Shown one piece after another: positions 1-5,131 of a DNA stretch of 39,788 nt. Source of the stretch: Spirulina sp. (GTDB lineage: Bacteria; Cyanobacteriota; Cyanobacteriia; Cyanobacteriales; Spirulinaceae); NCBI GenBank assembly GCA_011390265.1, contig JAABSU010000003.1, positions 1 to 39,788 on the forward strand. Reading direction: 5' to 3'. A program made the translations under genes and the position numbers. The notes below the pieces were generated by a model. The model saw only the letters and a program-made list of their open reading frames with translations, searched no databases and had not been told where the DNA came from. Position 1 is the stretch's first letter; every line of letters starts with the position of its first letter.

Positions 1-746
1 TGATTAATGATGGGGCGCTGCGGCGGATCCCCTTGGGGGCATTGCAGGATGGCCAGCGGTTTTTAATTGAAGACTATGCGATCGCCACTACCCCCAGCCT
101 TAGCCTCACGACGGGCGGAACGCCGCAGGATCAGACGGAAATTAAGGCCCTCAGTGTGGGCCTGACGGTGGGCCGGGATGCCTTTGCGCCGTTAAGTAAT
201 GTGGCGCAGGAAATTACCACGGTACAAAGCCTGATGGGGGGGCCGAAGCTCCTGGATCAGGATTTCACGATCGCCAACCTCAGGGAAAACCTTTTAAATG
301 AAGACTTTGCCGTGATCCACATGGCCACCCATGGCAAGTTTGGCATTGATGCGGAAAATACATTTTTGCTGGGCTATGATCAGACGCTGAGTTTGGCGGA
401 ATTGGATAGTATTTTGCGATCGCGGGCCAGTGGCAAAAGCAACCCGCAACCCGTGGCCCTGTTGACGATGAGTGCTTGCCAAACGGCGGCGGGGGATAAC
501 CGTTCGGCCCTGGGGATCGCGGGGGCTGCTGTCCGGGCGGGAGTACAGGCGACCTTAGCAACGTTGTGGTATATCAACGATGAGGCGACGGTTCCCCTGA
601 TTGAGGAGTTTTATCGTCAATGGCGGGGCGGGGCGATCACCAAAGCCGAAGCGTTACGCCGCGCTCAATTGCGGATGATCAATGACCCCAGTTTTAACCA
701 TCCGGCAGTGTGGTCGCCTTTTGTGTTGGTGGGCAATTGGCTTTAG
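1..746 (+). CDS. CHAT-domain (caspase-like) protein, C-terminal part
   Basis: This is the C-terminal part of a CHAT-domain protein. The reading frame is open from the left window edge (first full codon at 3), so the true start and any N-terminal repeat domain lie outside. The segment holds the whole CHAT core. It shows the LRRIPLGAL and DYAIATTPSLSL strands, the catalytic histidine in HMATHG, the catalytic cysteine in SACQTA, and the usual end VWSPFVLVGNWL. CHAT proteins are caspase/separase-clan cysteine peptidases. In cyanobacteria they are usually fused to TPR repeats, and some act as peptidases in defence or signalling systems. Both dyad residues are present, so activity is plausible. The partner and substrate cannot be told from this window. 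The stop lies 154 bp before the duplicated module at 901, and nothing ties the gene functionally to it. Confidence 0.9.
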   Translation, partial: INDGALRRIPLGALQDGQRFLIEDYAIATTPSLSLTTGGTPQDQTEIKALSVGLTVGRDAFAPLSNVAQEITTVQSLMGGPKLLDQDFTIANLRENLLNEDFAVIHMATHGKFGIDAENTFLLGYDQTLSLAELDSILRSRASGKSNPQPVALLTMSACQTAAGDNRSALGIAGAAVRAGVQATLATLWYINDEATVPLIEEFYRQWRGGAITKAEALRRAQLRMINDPSFNHPAVWSPFVLVGNWL

Positions 747-940
747 GGGATTTGATCTAAGCGTTTCTGATTGGGAGGATCTGGGGGCAGGGATTCCATG
801 GCAAAATATGCAGTACAAGACTCCTTAAATTTAGCGGTATAACTCTGAGCAGTAAAGGCTTGAAGCCCTTTAAGGCTAAGGTGCATATCTGCTTGATTCC
901 GTATAACATTCACCTTTTTAAGGAGTAAAACCCTTACCGG
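743..940 (-). pseudogene. Unidentified open frame, possible gene remnant
   Basis: A 65-codon minus-strand frame runs from just after an in-frame stop at 941-943 to a stop at 743-745, with no convincing start codon. It includes NQADMHLSLKGLQAF and SYTAKFKESCTAYFAM, which read like real protein rather than random translation. It could be the tail of a decayed mobile-element or accessory protein, but I do not recognise the family. Its first residues are encoded inside the repeated module that begins at 901; the second module copy has a different flank, so the frame does not continue there. Low confidence. Confidence 0.25.
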
Positions 941-951
941 TTAAGGGTTTT
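927..951. repeat. Near-perfect palindrome in module copy 1
   Basis: AAAACCCTTA and TAAGGGTTTT form a 10-bp stem around a 5-nt loop (CCGGT). The other module copy has the same stem at 2191-2215 with loop CCAGT. The stem is conserved and the loop varies, which suggests structure matters. It could insulate the downstream promoter from read-through as a bidirectional terminator, or bind a protein. Confidence 0.65.
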
Positions 952-969
952 GGTGAACCATGAAGTTTT

Positions 970-1019
970 GTATATGGTAGATCTAGCAATTTTTGTATAT
1001 GGTAGATCTAGCAATTTTT
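970..1019 (+). repeat. 25-bp tandem duplication
   Basis: Two exact 25-bp units (970-994, 995-1019) containing TATGGTAGATCTAGCAA occur in tandem directly upstream of the promoter. Module copy 2 has one unit. This is a simple slippage or duplication event that distinguishes the copies. Confidence 0.9.
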
Positions 1020-1046
1020 GACATCTCAATATTGATGTGCTAGAGT
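1018..1046 (+). promoter_or_regulatory. Sigma70-type promoter of module copy 1
   Basis: The -35 element is TTGACA (1018-1023), followed by a 17-bp spacer and the -10 element TAGAGT (1041-1046). It points at the gene starting at 1147, leaving a leader of roughly 95 nt. Both elements are unchanged in module copy 2. In the integron reading this would be the Pc promoter that drives inserted cassettes. Confidence 0.7.
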
Positions 1047-1146
1047 CCTGGTGAGGTTTGGTTATGGAGGGTTCAGCTCCCCAAATCTTAAGTATGTTGG
1101 GCTGCTGATCGCTGCCTAATCAGTAGTTATCTAGAACCAGGACAAC

Positions 1147-1776
1147 ATGATATACAAATTAATAAAAACTAAATCCTCACCAGACAAAAGAATACTTGAT
1201 CAACGCAGAGAAGTGTATATTTTAGAGTTTGGCTATGAGGAATGTGAATCAGACCTTTATGACTTGTGGTCATTTCATTATGGGTTAGTTGATGAAAGCG
1301 ATGGTCATGACCCCAAAATTGCCGGATCAGTGAGGATGATAATTAGTAACGAACACGGTTTTCCGTATGAAAAAATACCAAATATTAGCTATTCTATCCC
1401 CAGCCATGTCGTTGAAAAAAGAGGCGTTTCTTCCGAGATATCGCGACTAATAGTATCAAGCGAGAACAGAAAAATGAGAACAGTTTTGTATGAGTTGTTT
1501 AAAGTTATATATCAGGAAAGTAAAATTCAAGGCATATCCGTTTGGTTTATGGTGGCAGAGCCGAAACTAATGAAAACACTAAAAAGAGTTGGAATAAATT
1601 TCAAAGCTGTATCTGATGCATTTTTTTTCAGAGGCGAACGCTGCATTTATTACGCGAGTGTTGAGATAATTGAACAAGATATGCTTAACAAAAACCCCAA
1701 AATGTCTGATTATTTTCTCAACAATTTGCCCGAAATGTTTCACCCAGAAAAATCGACACGAGAAATGCAGGAATAA
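1147..1776 (+). CDS. LuxI/FeeM-like GNAT N-acyltransferase
   Basis: A 209-residue protein of the autoinducer-synthase / N-acyl amino acid synthase (FeeM) / exosortase-associated acyltransferase group. Visible family blocks are an N-terminal RREVYILEFGYEE, ESDLYDLWSFHYGLV (D36, D39, S42, H44), the beta strand IAGSVRMI (R63) and the charged motif SEISRLIV (E97, R100). Enzymes of this fold transfer an acyl chain from acyl-ACP or acyl-CoA to an amino group, for example to make acyl-homoserine lactones or N-acyl amino acids. Which product applies here is unknown, and no LuxR-type receptor is in the window. The ATG lies 17 bp after the module GTTA, and the gene is followed by an attC-like hairpin, so it looks like cassette cargo. 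It is clearly AT-rich (line 1501-1560 is 35% GC) compared with its surroundings, consistent with acquisition. Confidence 0.75.
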   Translation: MIYKLIKTKSSPDKRILDQRREVYILEFGYEECESDLYDLWSFHYGLVDESDGHDPKIAGSVRMIISNEHGFPYEKIPNISYSIPSHVVEKRGVSSEISRLIVSSENRKMRTVLYELFKVIYQESKIQGISVWFMVAEPKLMKTLKRVGINFKAVSDAFFFRGERCIYYASVEIIEQDMLNKNPKMSDYFLNNLPEMFHPEKSTREMQE

Positions 1777-1795
1777 CACGTAACAATAATTAACA

Positions 1796-1898
1796 TAACA
1801 AGGCGTTCAACGGTGACGTTTTTACGTCGCTCAATTTTGCACTATCTCATAGCACAAAATTAGTCAACTACAAAAACGCCCGTTAACGTGGCGTTAGC
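1796..1898 (+). other. attC-like recombination site 1
   Basis: An imperfect hairpin with attC architecture lies 20 bp after the acyltransferase stop. The ends are TAAC (1796-1799) and GTTA (1893-1896). Inside these come unpaired 5-nt spacers (AAGGC against GCCAC). The L box is GTTcAACGG on the left and pairs with CCGTTAAC on the right, leaving one extrahelical C. A CGTTTTT/AAAAACG stem and an AATTTTG/CAAAATT stem with a terminal loop follow. The position of the extrahelical base (TAAC, 5 nt, 3 nt, extra base) matches the layout of Vibrio cholerae repeats as I know them. That layout also fits a cassette read on the + strand. Confidence 0.72.
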
Positions 1899-2164
1899 TG
1901 GCTCCGCACGTAATCCTTGCACTCGTTGCTTAAATCATTAGGTTGCTTTTTGTTTTTAGGTGTGCATCCGATTTTGGATCGCTACACCCATTGAAACCTC
2001 GTGCGATAGATATAAATTTTTGAGCTTGCTCAACATTGCGAATTATTAAGGTGGCGCTGCACCTAAAAATATATCTGAATCCTGAAAACCTTGCTGGATA
2101 ACACTTTCAGGGACTCGATTTTTGTATGCACATCAAAAAAACAATGTCAACCTGCGGAATATTG
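1899..2164. other. ORF-less spacer with long-range inverted repeat
   Basis: This stretch lies between attC-like site 1 and module copy 2. I find no credible gene in it. It contains an inverted repeat TTTTTAGGTG (1953-1962) / CACCTAAAAA (2060-2069), with weaker pairing extending inward. The repeat encloses about 100 nt. It might be a structured RNA, a decayed recombination site or the remains of a cassette. It lacks the TAAC/GTTA ends expected of attC. Confidence 0.5.
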
Positions 2165-2190
2165 GTATAACATTCACCTTTTTAAGGACT

Positions 2191-2215
2191 AAAACCCTTA
2201 CCAGTTAAGGGTTTT
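2191..2215. repeat. Palindrome in module copy 2
   Basis: Same 10-bp stem (AAAACCCTTA / TAAGGGTTTT) as at 927-951, with loop CCAGT. Confidence 0.65.
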
Positions 2216-2256
2216 GATGAACCATGAAGTTTTGTATATGGTAGATCTAGCAATTT

Positions 2257-2285
2257 TTGACACCTCAATATTGATGTGCTAGAGT
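2257..2285 (+). promoter_or_regulatory. Sigma70-type promoter of module copy 2
   Basis: TTGACA (2257-2262), a 17-bp spacer and TAGAGT (2280-2285), identical to the elements in copy 1. It should drive the DUF6884/GIY-YIG gene pair from 2385. Confidence 0.7.
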
Positions 2286-2384
2286 CCCGGTAAGGCTTGG
2301 TTATGGAGGGTTCAGCTCCCCAAATCTTAGGTATGTTGGGCTGCTAATCGCTGCCTAATCAATAGTTAGCCCTACAAAATTATC

Positions 2385-2807
2385 ATGGGTAAACAGATTG
2401 TTCTTATTTCATGTGTGAGTCAGAAGCTAGGGCAGCGAGCAAAGGCGAAGGATCTTTATGTGAGTACACTTTTCAAGCTGAATCTTAGATATGCTCAAAA
2501 ACTAGCCCCAGACGAAATTCTTATTCTGTCAGCAAAGCACGGTCTACTATCATTAGATCAAGAAATTGACCCCTATGAACAGACCCTTAAAACCATACCC
2601 GCCCTTGAGGTTAAGCAATGGGCTGATCAAGTTCTAGGTCAAATTCGTGCAAAATGCTCTATTGACGAGACGGCTTTCATTTTTCTTGCAGGGGAAAGAT
2701 ACAGGAAATATTTACTACCACACTTGAAGAATGTACAGATTCCTCTAAAGGGTTTAGGTATCGGAAGACAACTGCAAAAATTGAAAGAGTTAATTGATGA
2801 GTACTGA
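2385..2807 (+). CDS. DUF6884-family protein
   Basis: A 140-residue protein that opens with VLISCVSQKLGQRAKAKDLY and continues with LFKLNLRYAQKL, ILILSAKHGLL, DPYEQTL and FLAGERYRKYLLPHL. This pattern matches the DUF6884 family, small cytoplasmic proteins often found in phages and accessory islands. Their fold recalls enzymes acting on nucleotides or modified bases, but no reaction is established that I know of. The start ATG is 16 bp after the module GTTA and there is no clear Shine-Dalgarno sequence, which is common for first genes of integron cassettes. It overlaps the next gene by 11 bp, so the two are translationally coupled and probably work together. Family assignment is from remembered motifs, not a search. 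Confidence 0.65.
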   Translation: MGKQIVLISCVSQKLGQRAKAKDLYVSTLFKLNLRYAQKLAPDEILILSAKHGLLSLDQEIDPYEQTLKTIPALEVKQWADQVLGQIRAKCSIDETAFIFLAGERYRKYLLPHLKNVQIPLKGLGIGRQLQKLKELIDEY

Positions 2808-3432
2808 ATGCACAGAAATCCATAAAATCACTAATAGCATTGGGCGACATGGATTTCCTTTTGATGAGACGAGAATACCCCTCAATGGAATTTATATTCT
2901 GTTTCAAAAAGGTGAGAAGGCTCATGGACAGGACAGAATTGTGAGGATCGGTACTCATACTGGTGATCACCAACTCCGTCCAAGACTGAAACAACACTTT
3001 CTAAGTGAGAATAAAGACCGTAGTATCTTTAGGAAGAATATTGGTAGAGCGCTCTTGAAGAAGCAGAATGATCCATTTCTTCAGTTGTGGGAACTTGATC
3101 TCACAACTCGAAAAGCGAAAGATAACTACTCGCAGCAGATTGATTTTGACTACCAACAAAAAATTGAAAGTCAGGTTAGTAAGTACATTCGCGATAATTT
3201 CTCCTTTGGTGTATTTGAAGTTGCAAGCAAAGAAGAACGCTTAGAGATTGAGTCTAAACTCATCTCAACTGTATCTTGGTGTGATGAGTGTAAGCCTTCT
3301 AGCGCTTGGCTTGGGAACAGTTCACCCAAGGAAAAGGTTGTTCAGAGTGGTTTATGGTTAGTAAATGAGCTTTATAAAACCCCATGTAATGCTTCAGATA
3401 TTGAACACTTATCTCGGCTCATTGATGGCTAA
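2797..3432 (+). CDS. GIY-YIG-like nuclease superfamily protein
   Basis: A 211-residue protein starting at the ATG at 2797; a TTG one codon earlier is possible. The N-terminal half looks like a GIY-YIG fold: LNGIYILFQKG (GIY at 31-33), then VRIGTHTG (RIG in place of YIG, 50-52), then LRPRLKQHF with arginines at 61 and 63. Further on, EERLEIESKLI supplies a candidate metal-binding glutamate. GIY-YIG proteins are usually DNA endonucleases of repair, restriction or homing systems; the altered second motif leaves catalysis open. The gene overlaps the DUF6884 gene by 11 bp. Its TAA stop (3430-3432) is part of the TAAC end of attC-like site 2, a compact arrangement typical of integron cassettes. The C-terminal half is not recognised. 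Confidence 0.6.
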   Translation: MSTECTEIHKITNSIGRHGFPFDETRIPLNGIYILFQKGEKAHGQDRIVRIGTHTGDHQLRPRLKQHFLSENKDRSIFRKNIGRALLKKQNDPFLQLWELDLTTRKAKDNYSQQIDFDYQQKIESQVSKYIRDNFSFGVFEVASKEERLEIESKLISTVSWCDECKPSSAWLGNSSPKEKVVQSGLWLVNELYKTPCNASDIEHLSRLIDG

Positions 3433-3519
3433 CAAATCATTGGAGCGGACGGATGTTGTATTCTCGTGGTGAGTTGAAGGTTGAATGCTTCTCGTCGCCG
3501 CTCAATTCAACCGTTATAC
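3430..3519 (+). other. attC-like recombination site 2
   Basis: An imperfect hairpin with attC features. The ends are TAAC (3430-3433, overlapping the stop codon) and GTTA (3513-3516). Next come unpaired spacers (AAATC against a 6-nt spacer). The L box is ATTGgAGCGG pairing with CCGCTCAAT, leaving one extrahelical G, followed by a partly paired stem. The extrahelical base sits on the same side and at nearly the same distance from TAAC as in site 1. The primary sequences of the two sites differ, as expected for attC, where structure rather than sequence is conserved. Confidence 0.72.
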
Positions 3520-3647
3520 TGCGGCGGGTTTTTCTCATTATTTGGCTCTGCCTCCCTCCCCCCAACAGGCGGCAGAACCGCCTAATACCCATGCCATGGC
3601 TCTGCCATAGCACGAGATAAAATTTTCAGAAACAAGAAACATTCCTT

Positions 3648-3677
3648 TTGTCAAAGTCTGTTAAATCTGTATAGAAT
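3648..3677 (+). promoter_or_regulatory. Putative promoter of the toxin-antitoxin island
   Basis: TTGTCA (3648-3653), an 18-bp spacer and TAGAAT (3672-3677), 27 bp before the ATG of the DUF433 gene. A GAGGTG at 3679-3684 could be a distant ribosome binding site. Between attC-like site 2 and this promoter I see only GC-rich sequence with a small GGCGG/CCGCC hairpin near 3570. Confidence 0.45.
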
Positions 3678-3703
3678 TGAGGTGATAAGAACTAAATCAA
3701 CCT

Positions 3704-4033
3704 ATGCCTGTTTTAGCACCTAAATCTTATGTAGAGTATCGGAATGATGCTTATCGGGTAGAGGGAACTCGAATTTCCCTCGATTCCATCGTCTATGCTT
3801 TTCAAAAAGGACTATCCCCTGAAAGCATTGTTCAATCTTTTCCATTGCTAACCCTTGAACAGGTTTATGGCGCGATCGCATTTTATCTTGCCAATCGTGC
3901 TGAGATCGACACTTATTTAGCAGTCGAAGAAACAGCTTTCGACGCTATGCCTCAACCGCTAGAAACCACTGATCCTGTTTTGTATGGCAAACTGATGGCG
4001 GCTAAGACAGCAAGGCAGCAGGTAGAATCGTGA
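3704..4033 (+). CDS. DUF433 antitoxin-like protein
   Basis: A 109-residue DUF433 protein. The hallmark is an N-terminal segment YRNDAYRVEGTRISLDSIVYAF followed by the winged-helix-like GLSPESIVQSFPLLTLEQVYGAIAFYLAN. DUF433 proteins are small DNA-binding proteins of the VapB-like antitoxin type, usually encoded just before a DUF5615 PIN-like toxin, as here. The acidic tail would wrap the toxin. Its TGA stop overlaps the GTG start of the next gene, so expression is coupled. Autoregulation through the promoter at 3648 is likely from the family but not shown. Confidence 0.85.
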   Translation: MPVLAPKSYVEYRNDAYRVEGTRISLDSIVYAFQKGLSPESIVQSFPLLTLEQVYGAIAFYLANRAEIDTYLAVEETAFDAMPQPLETTDPVLYGKLMAAKTARQQVES

Positions 4034-4380
4034 TCGTTTGTTATCAAGCCGATGCCGATTTAAACCAGGCAATTGTCACAGGGGTTTTACGACGAGAACC
4101 AACAATTGACTTTCAAACTGCCTTTGCCGCTGGATTGGAAGGTGTCCAAGATCCAGAAGTATTAGCAATTGCTGCACAACAGGAACGTATTCTGGTCAGC
4201 CATGATCGTAGAACAATGCCATTGGAGTTCGCCACGTTTATTACCAGCAGCCAAAGCTCAGGAATTATCATCGTTTCCAGAAAGCTAGCGATTGAAGTGG
4301 TTATCGAGGAATTGCTGCTGATTTGGGCAGCATCCAGTGCAGAGGAGTGGGTCAATCGTATTGCAAAGCTACCCCTTTGA
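4030..4380 (+). CDS. DUF5615 PIN-like toxin candidate
   Basis: A 116-residue PIN-like protein (DUF5615). It starts at a GTG overlapping the DUF433 stop. Visible family motifs are DADLNQAIVTGVLRR near the N-terminus, with acidic residues of the PIN active site. These are followed by GLEGVQDPEVLAIAAQQERILVSHDRRTM, in which VQDPE and VSHDRRT are diagnostic. PIN-domain proteins are Mg-dependent ribonucleases, and in this pairing the protein is presumed to be the toxin neutralised by DUF433. The usual N-terminal LDE(N/H) motif is replaced by YQADAD, a small departure. The C-terminal 30 residues are helical. Confidence 0.85.
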   Translation: MIVCYQADADLNQAIVTGVLRREPTIDFQTAFAAGLEGVQDPEVLAIAAQQERILVSHDRRTMPLEFATFITSSQSSGIIIVSRKLAIEVVIEELLLIWAASSAEEWVNRIAKLPL

Positions 4381-4407
4381 CTCAGAAACCCTAGGAGAGC
4401 GATCGCT

Positions 4408-4605
4408 GTGGTTTCTATAAGAATTGATCTTTCGGACAGCCAATTCCAAAAACCACAAAAGTTAGCAAGAGTGCATGGCATTGCGACTGAAGTGCCTTTG
4501 AAGGCAAGCTTAGAAGATTGGCTAAATCTACAAAAAGGCGATTTTGTTGATGCAGTCGATCATGTGTTGGAGAAAAATGCTAAATTATATCGGTGTTTGG
4601 CATGA
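4408..4605 (+). CDS. VapB-like antitoxin without adjacent partner
   Basis: A 65-residue protein with a GTG start. The C-terminal FVDAVDHVLEKNAKLYRCLA matches the tail seen in many cyanobacterial antitoxins paired with PIN toxins. The N-terminal part (MVSIRIDLSDSQFQKPQKLA) would be the DNA-binding strand-helix. No PIN toxin follows; the next gene is hicA, 22 bp downstream. It may be an orphan after loss of its toxin, or a second antitoxin for the DUF5615 protein 27 bp upstream. Confidence 0.65.
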   Translation: MVSIRIDLSDSQFQKPQKLARVHGIATEVPLKASLEDWLNLQKGDFVDAVDHVLEKNAKLYRCLA

Positions 4606-4627
4606 TCCACTATTTGACAATAAATCC

Positions 4628-4852
4628 ATGCCCAGGAAGATTCGAGAGTTGAAAGCCCAGATTGCGCGTGAAGGATTTGTTTACTTGCCCAAACGCGGCA
4701 AAGGGAGCCATGAACGTTGGCGACATCCTTTGATCGGAAAAACACTAACAATTCCCGGCAAGGATGGAGATGATGTTCCACTTTACCTCGAAAAACAACT
4801 AGAAAATTTACTCACTGTACTGGAAGAGTTAAGAGAGGACGAGGATTCATGA
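4628..4852 (+). CDS. hicA: HicA-type mRNA interferase toxin
   Basis: A 74-residue protein starting at the ATG at 4628 (MPRKIRELKAQIAREGF). A longer in-frame start at 4544 would overlap the upstream antitoxin and adds residues foreign to the family. The dsRBD-like fold is recognised from GFVYLPKRGKGSHERWRHP, which carries the catalytic histidine in the GSH motif, then KTLTIPGKDGDDVP. HicA cleaves mRNA and is blocked by HicB. It shares a 4-bp ATGA overlap with hicB, the typical toxin-first order of hicAB operons. Confidence 0.88.
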   Translation: MPRKIRELKAQIAREGFVYLPKRGKGSHERWRHPLIGKTLTIPGKDGDDVPLYLEKQLENLLTVLEELREDEDS

Positions 4853-5067
4853 ATCGATATAGCATGATTGTTCAGTGGTCTGATGAAGATGAGCTTTTCT
4901 TGGTTACAATTCCGGAGTTTACTGATCTTGTCGTCATGCCTTGCACTCACGGAAAAACTCGTGAAGAAGCAATTCATAACGGTGAAGAAGTCATAGAAAT
5001 GTATTTGGAATCTTGGCAGGCAGAAGGCGAACCTATACCTGAACCGAGGACGCTTCAGGTTGCCTAA
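4849..5067 (+). CDS. hicB: HicB-type antitoxin
   Basis: A 72-residue HicB-family protein. It has the partial RNase H-like domain: YSMIVQWSDEDELFLVTIPEF, then the conserved HGKTREEAIHNGEEVIEMYLESW. It binds and inhibits HicA. The protein is short and ends soon after the HicB domain, so it lacks the C-terminal DNA-binding domain of longer HicB proteins. Autoregulation therefore may not apply. The ribosome binding site lies inside hicA. Confidence 0.88.
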   Translation: MNRYSMIVQWSDEDELFLVTIPEFTDLVVMPCTHGKTREEAIHNGEEVIEMYLESWQAEGEPIPEPRTLQVA

Positions 5068-5094
5068 TGATTGTGGTAAGGTTGTCGGTGATCT

Positions 5095-5123
5095 GGGGGC
5101 GAAAAAATTAAACCTTCGCCCCC
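5095..5123. terminator. Bidirectional terminator-like hairpin
   Basis: GGGGGCGAA (5095-5103) and TTCGCCCCC (5115-5123) form a 9-bp stem with an 11-nt A/T-rich loop between the convergent hicB and glyS genes. A close relative with the same stem core lies at 29961-29982, so this is also a member of a short interspersed repeat family. Confidence 0.65.
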
Positions 5124-5131
5124 AATTCCCA

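Larger units (their letters stand above)
901..1129 (+). repeat. Promoter/attI-like module, copy 1 (229 bp)
   Basis: This is a direct repeat of 2165-2368. The copies differ by ten substitutions and one 25-bp tandem duplication found only here (970-994 and 995-1019). In order it holds a near-perfect palindrome (927-951), AT-rich sequence, a promoter (1018-1046), and a 3' part with GTTATGGAG, then ATGTTGGG, then a terminal GTTA. That order and spacing resemble integron attI sites, where two direct repeats precede the GTTRRRY crossover site. Identity with copy 2 ends exactly at this GTTA; the next bases are cassette-specific and a start codon follows 17 bp later. The repeat is seen directly; the attI reading is inference from layout and partial similarity to attI1 as I recall it. 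Confidence 0.8.
2165..2368 (+). repeat. Promoter/attI-like module, copy 2 (204 bp)
   Basis: Second copy of the module at 901-1129, without the 25-bp tandem duplication and otherwise without indels. It carries the palindrome at 2191-2215, the promoter at 2257-2285 and the GTTATGGAG ... ATGTTGGG ... GTTA tail. The last shared base is the A of GTTA (2368). After that the sequence is unrelated to copy 1 and leads into the DUF6884 gene 16 bp later. The left flanks of the two copies are unrelated, so the duplicated unit is sharply bounded on both sides. Confidence 0.8.

Noticed and set aside
901-1129. Module itself as an oversized attC site
   Set aside because: It has TAAC near the left end and GTTA at the right end, but the arms do not pair beyond that. 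The layout fits promoter plus attI better.
1147-1776. Assigning the acyltransferase as a true LuxI acyl-homoserine lactone synthase
   Set aside because: The D-x2-D-x2-S-x-H block and the longer spacing fit the FeeM/exosortase-associated branch as well or better, and no LuxR gene is present.
1953-2069. Inverted repeat as a third attC
   Set aside because: No TAAC/GTTA core ends flank the stem and the loop is nearly 100 nt with no adjacent cargo gene.
901-2368. Duplicated modules as ends of an insertion sequence or composite transposon
   Set aside because: The copies are direct, not inverted. No transposase lies between them, there is no target-site duplication, and the right boundary falls at GTTA rather than at terminal inverted repeats.
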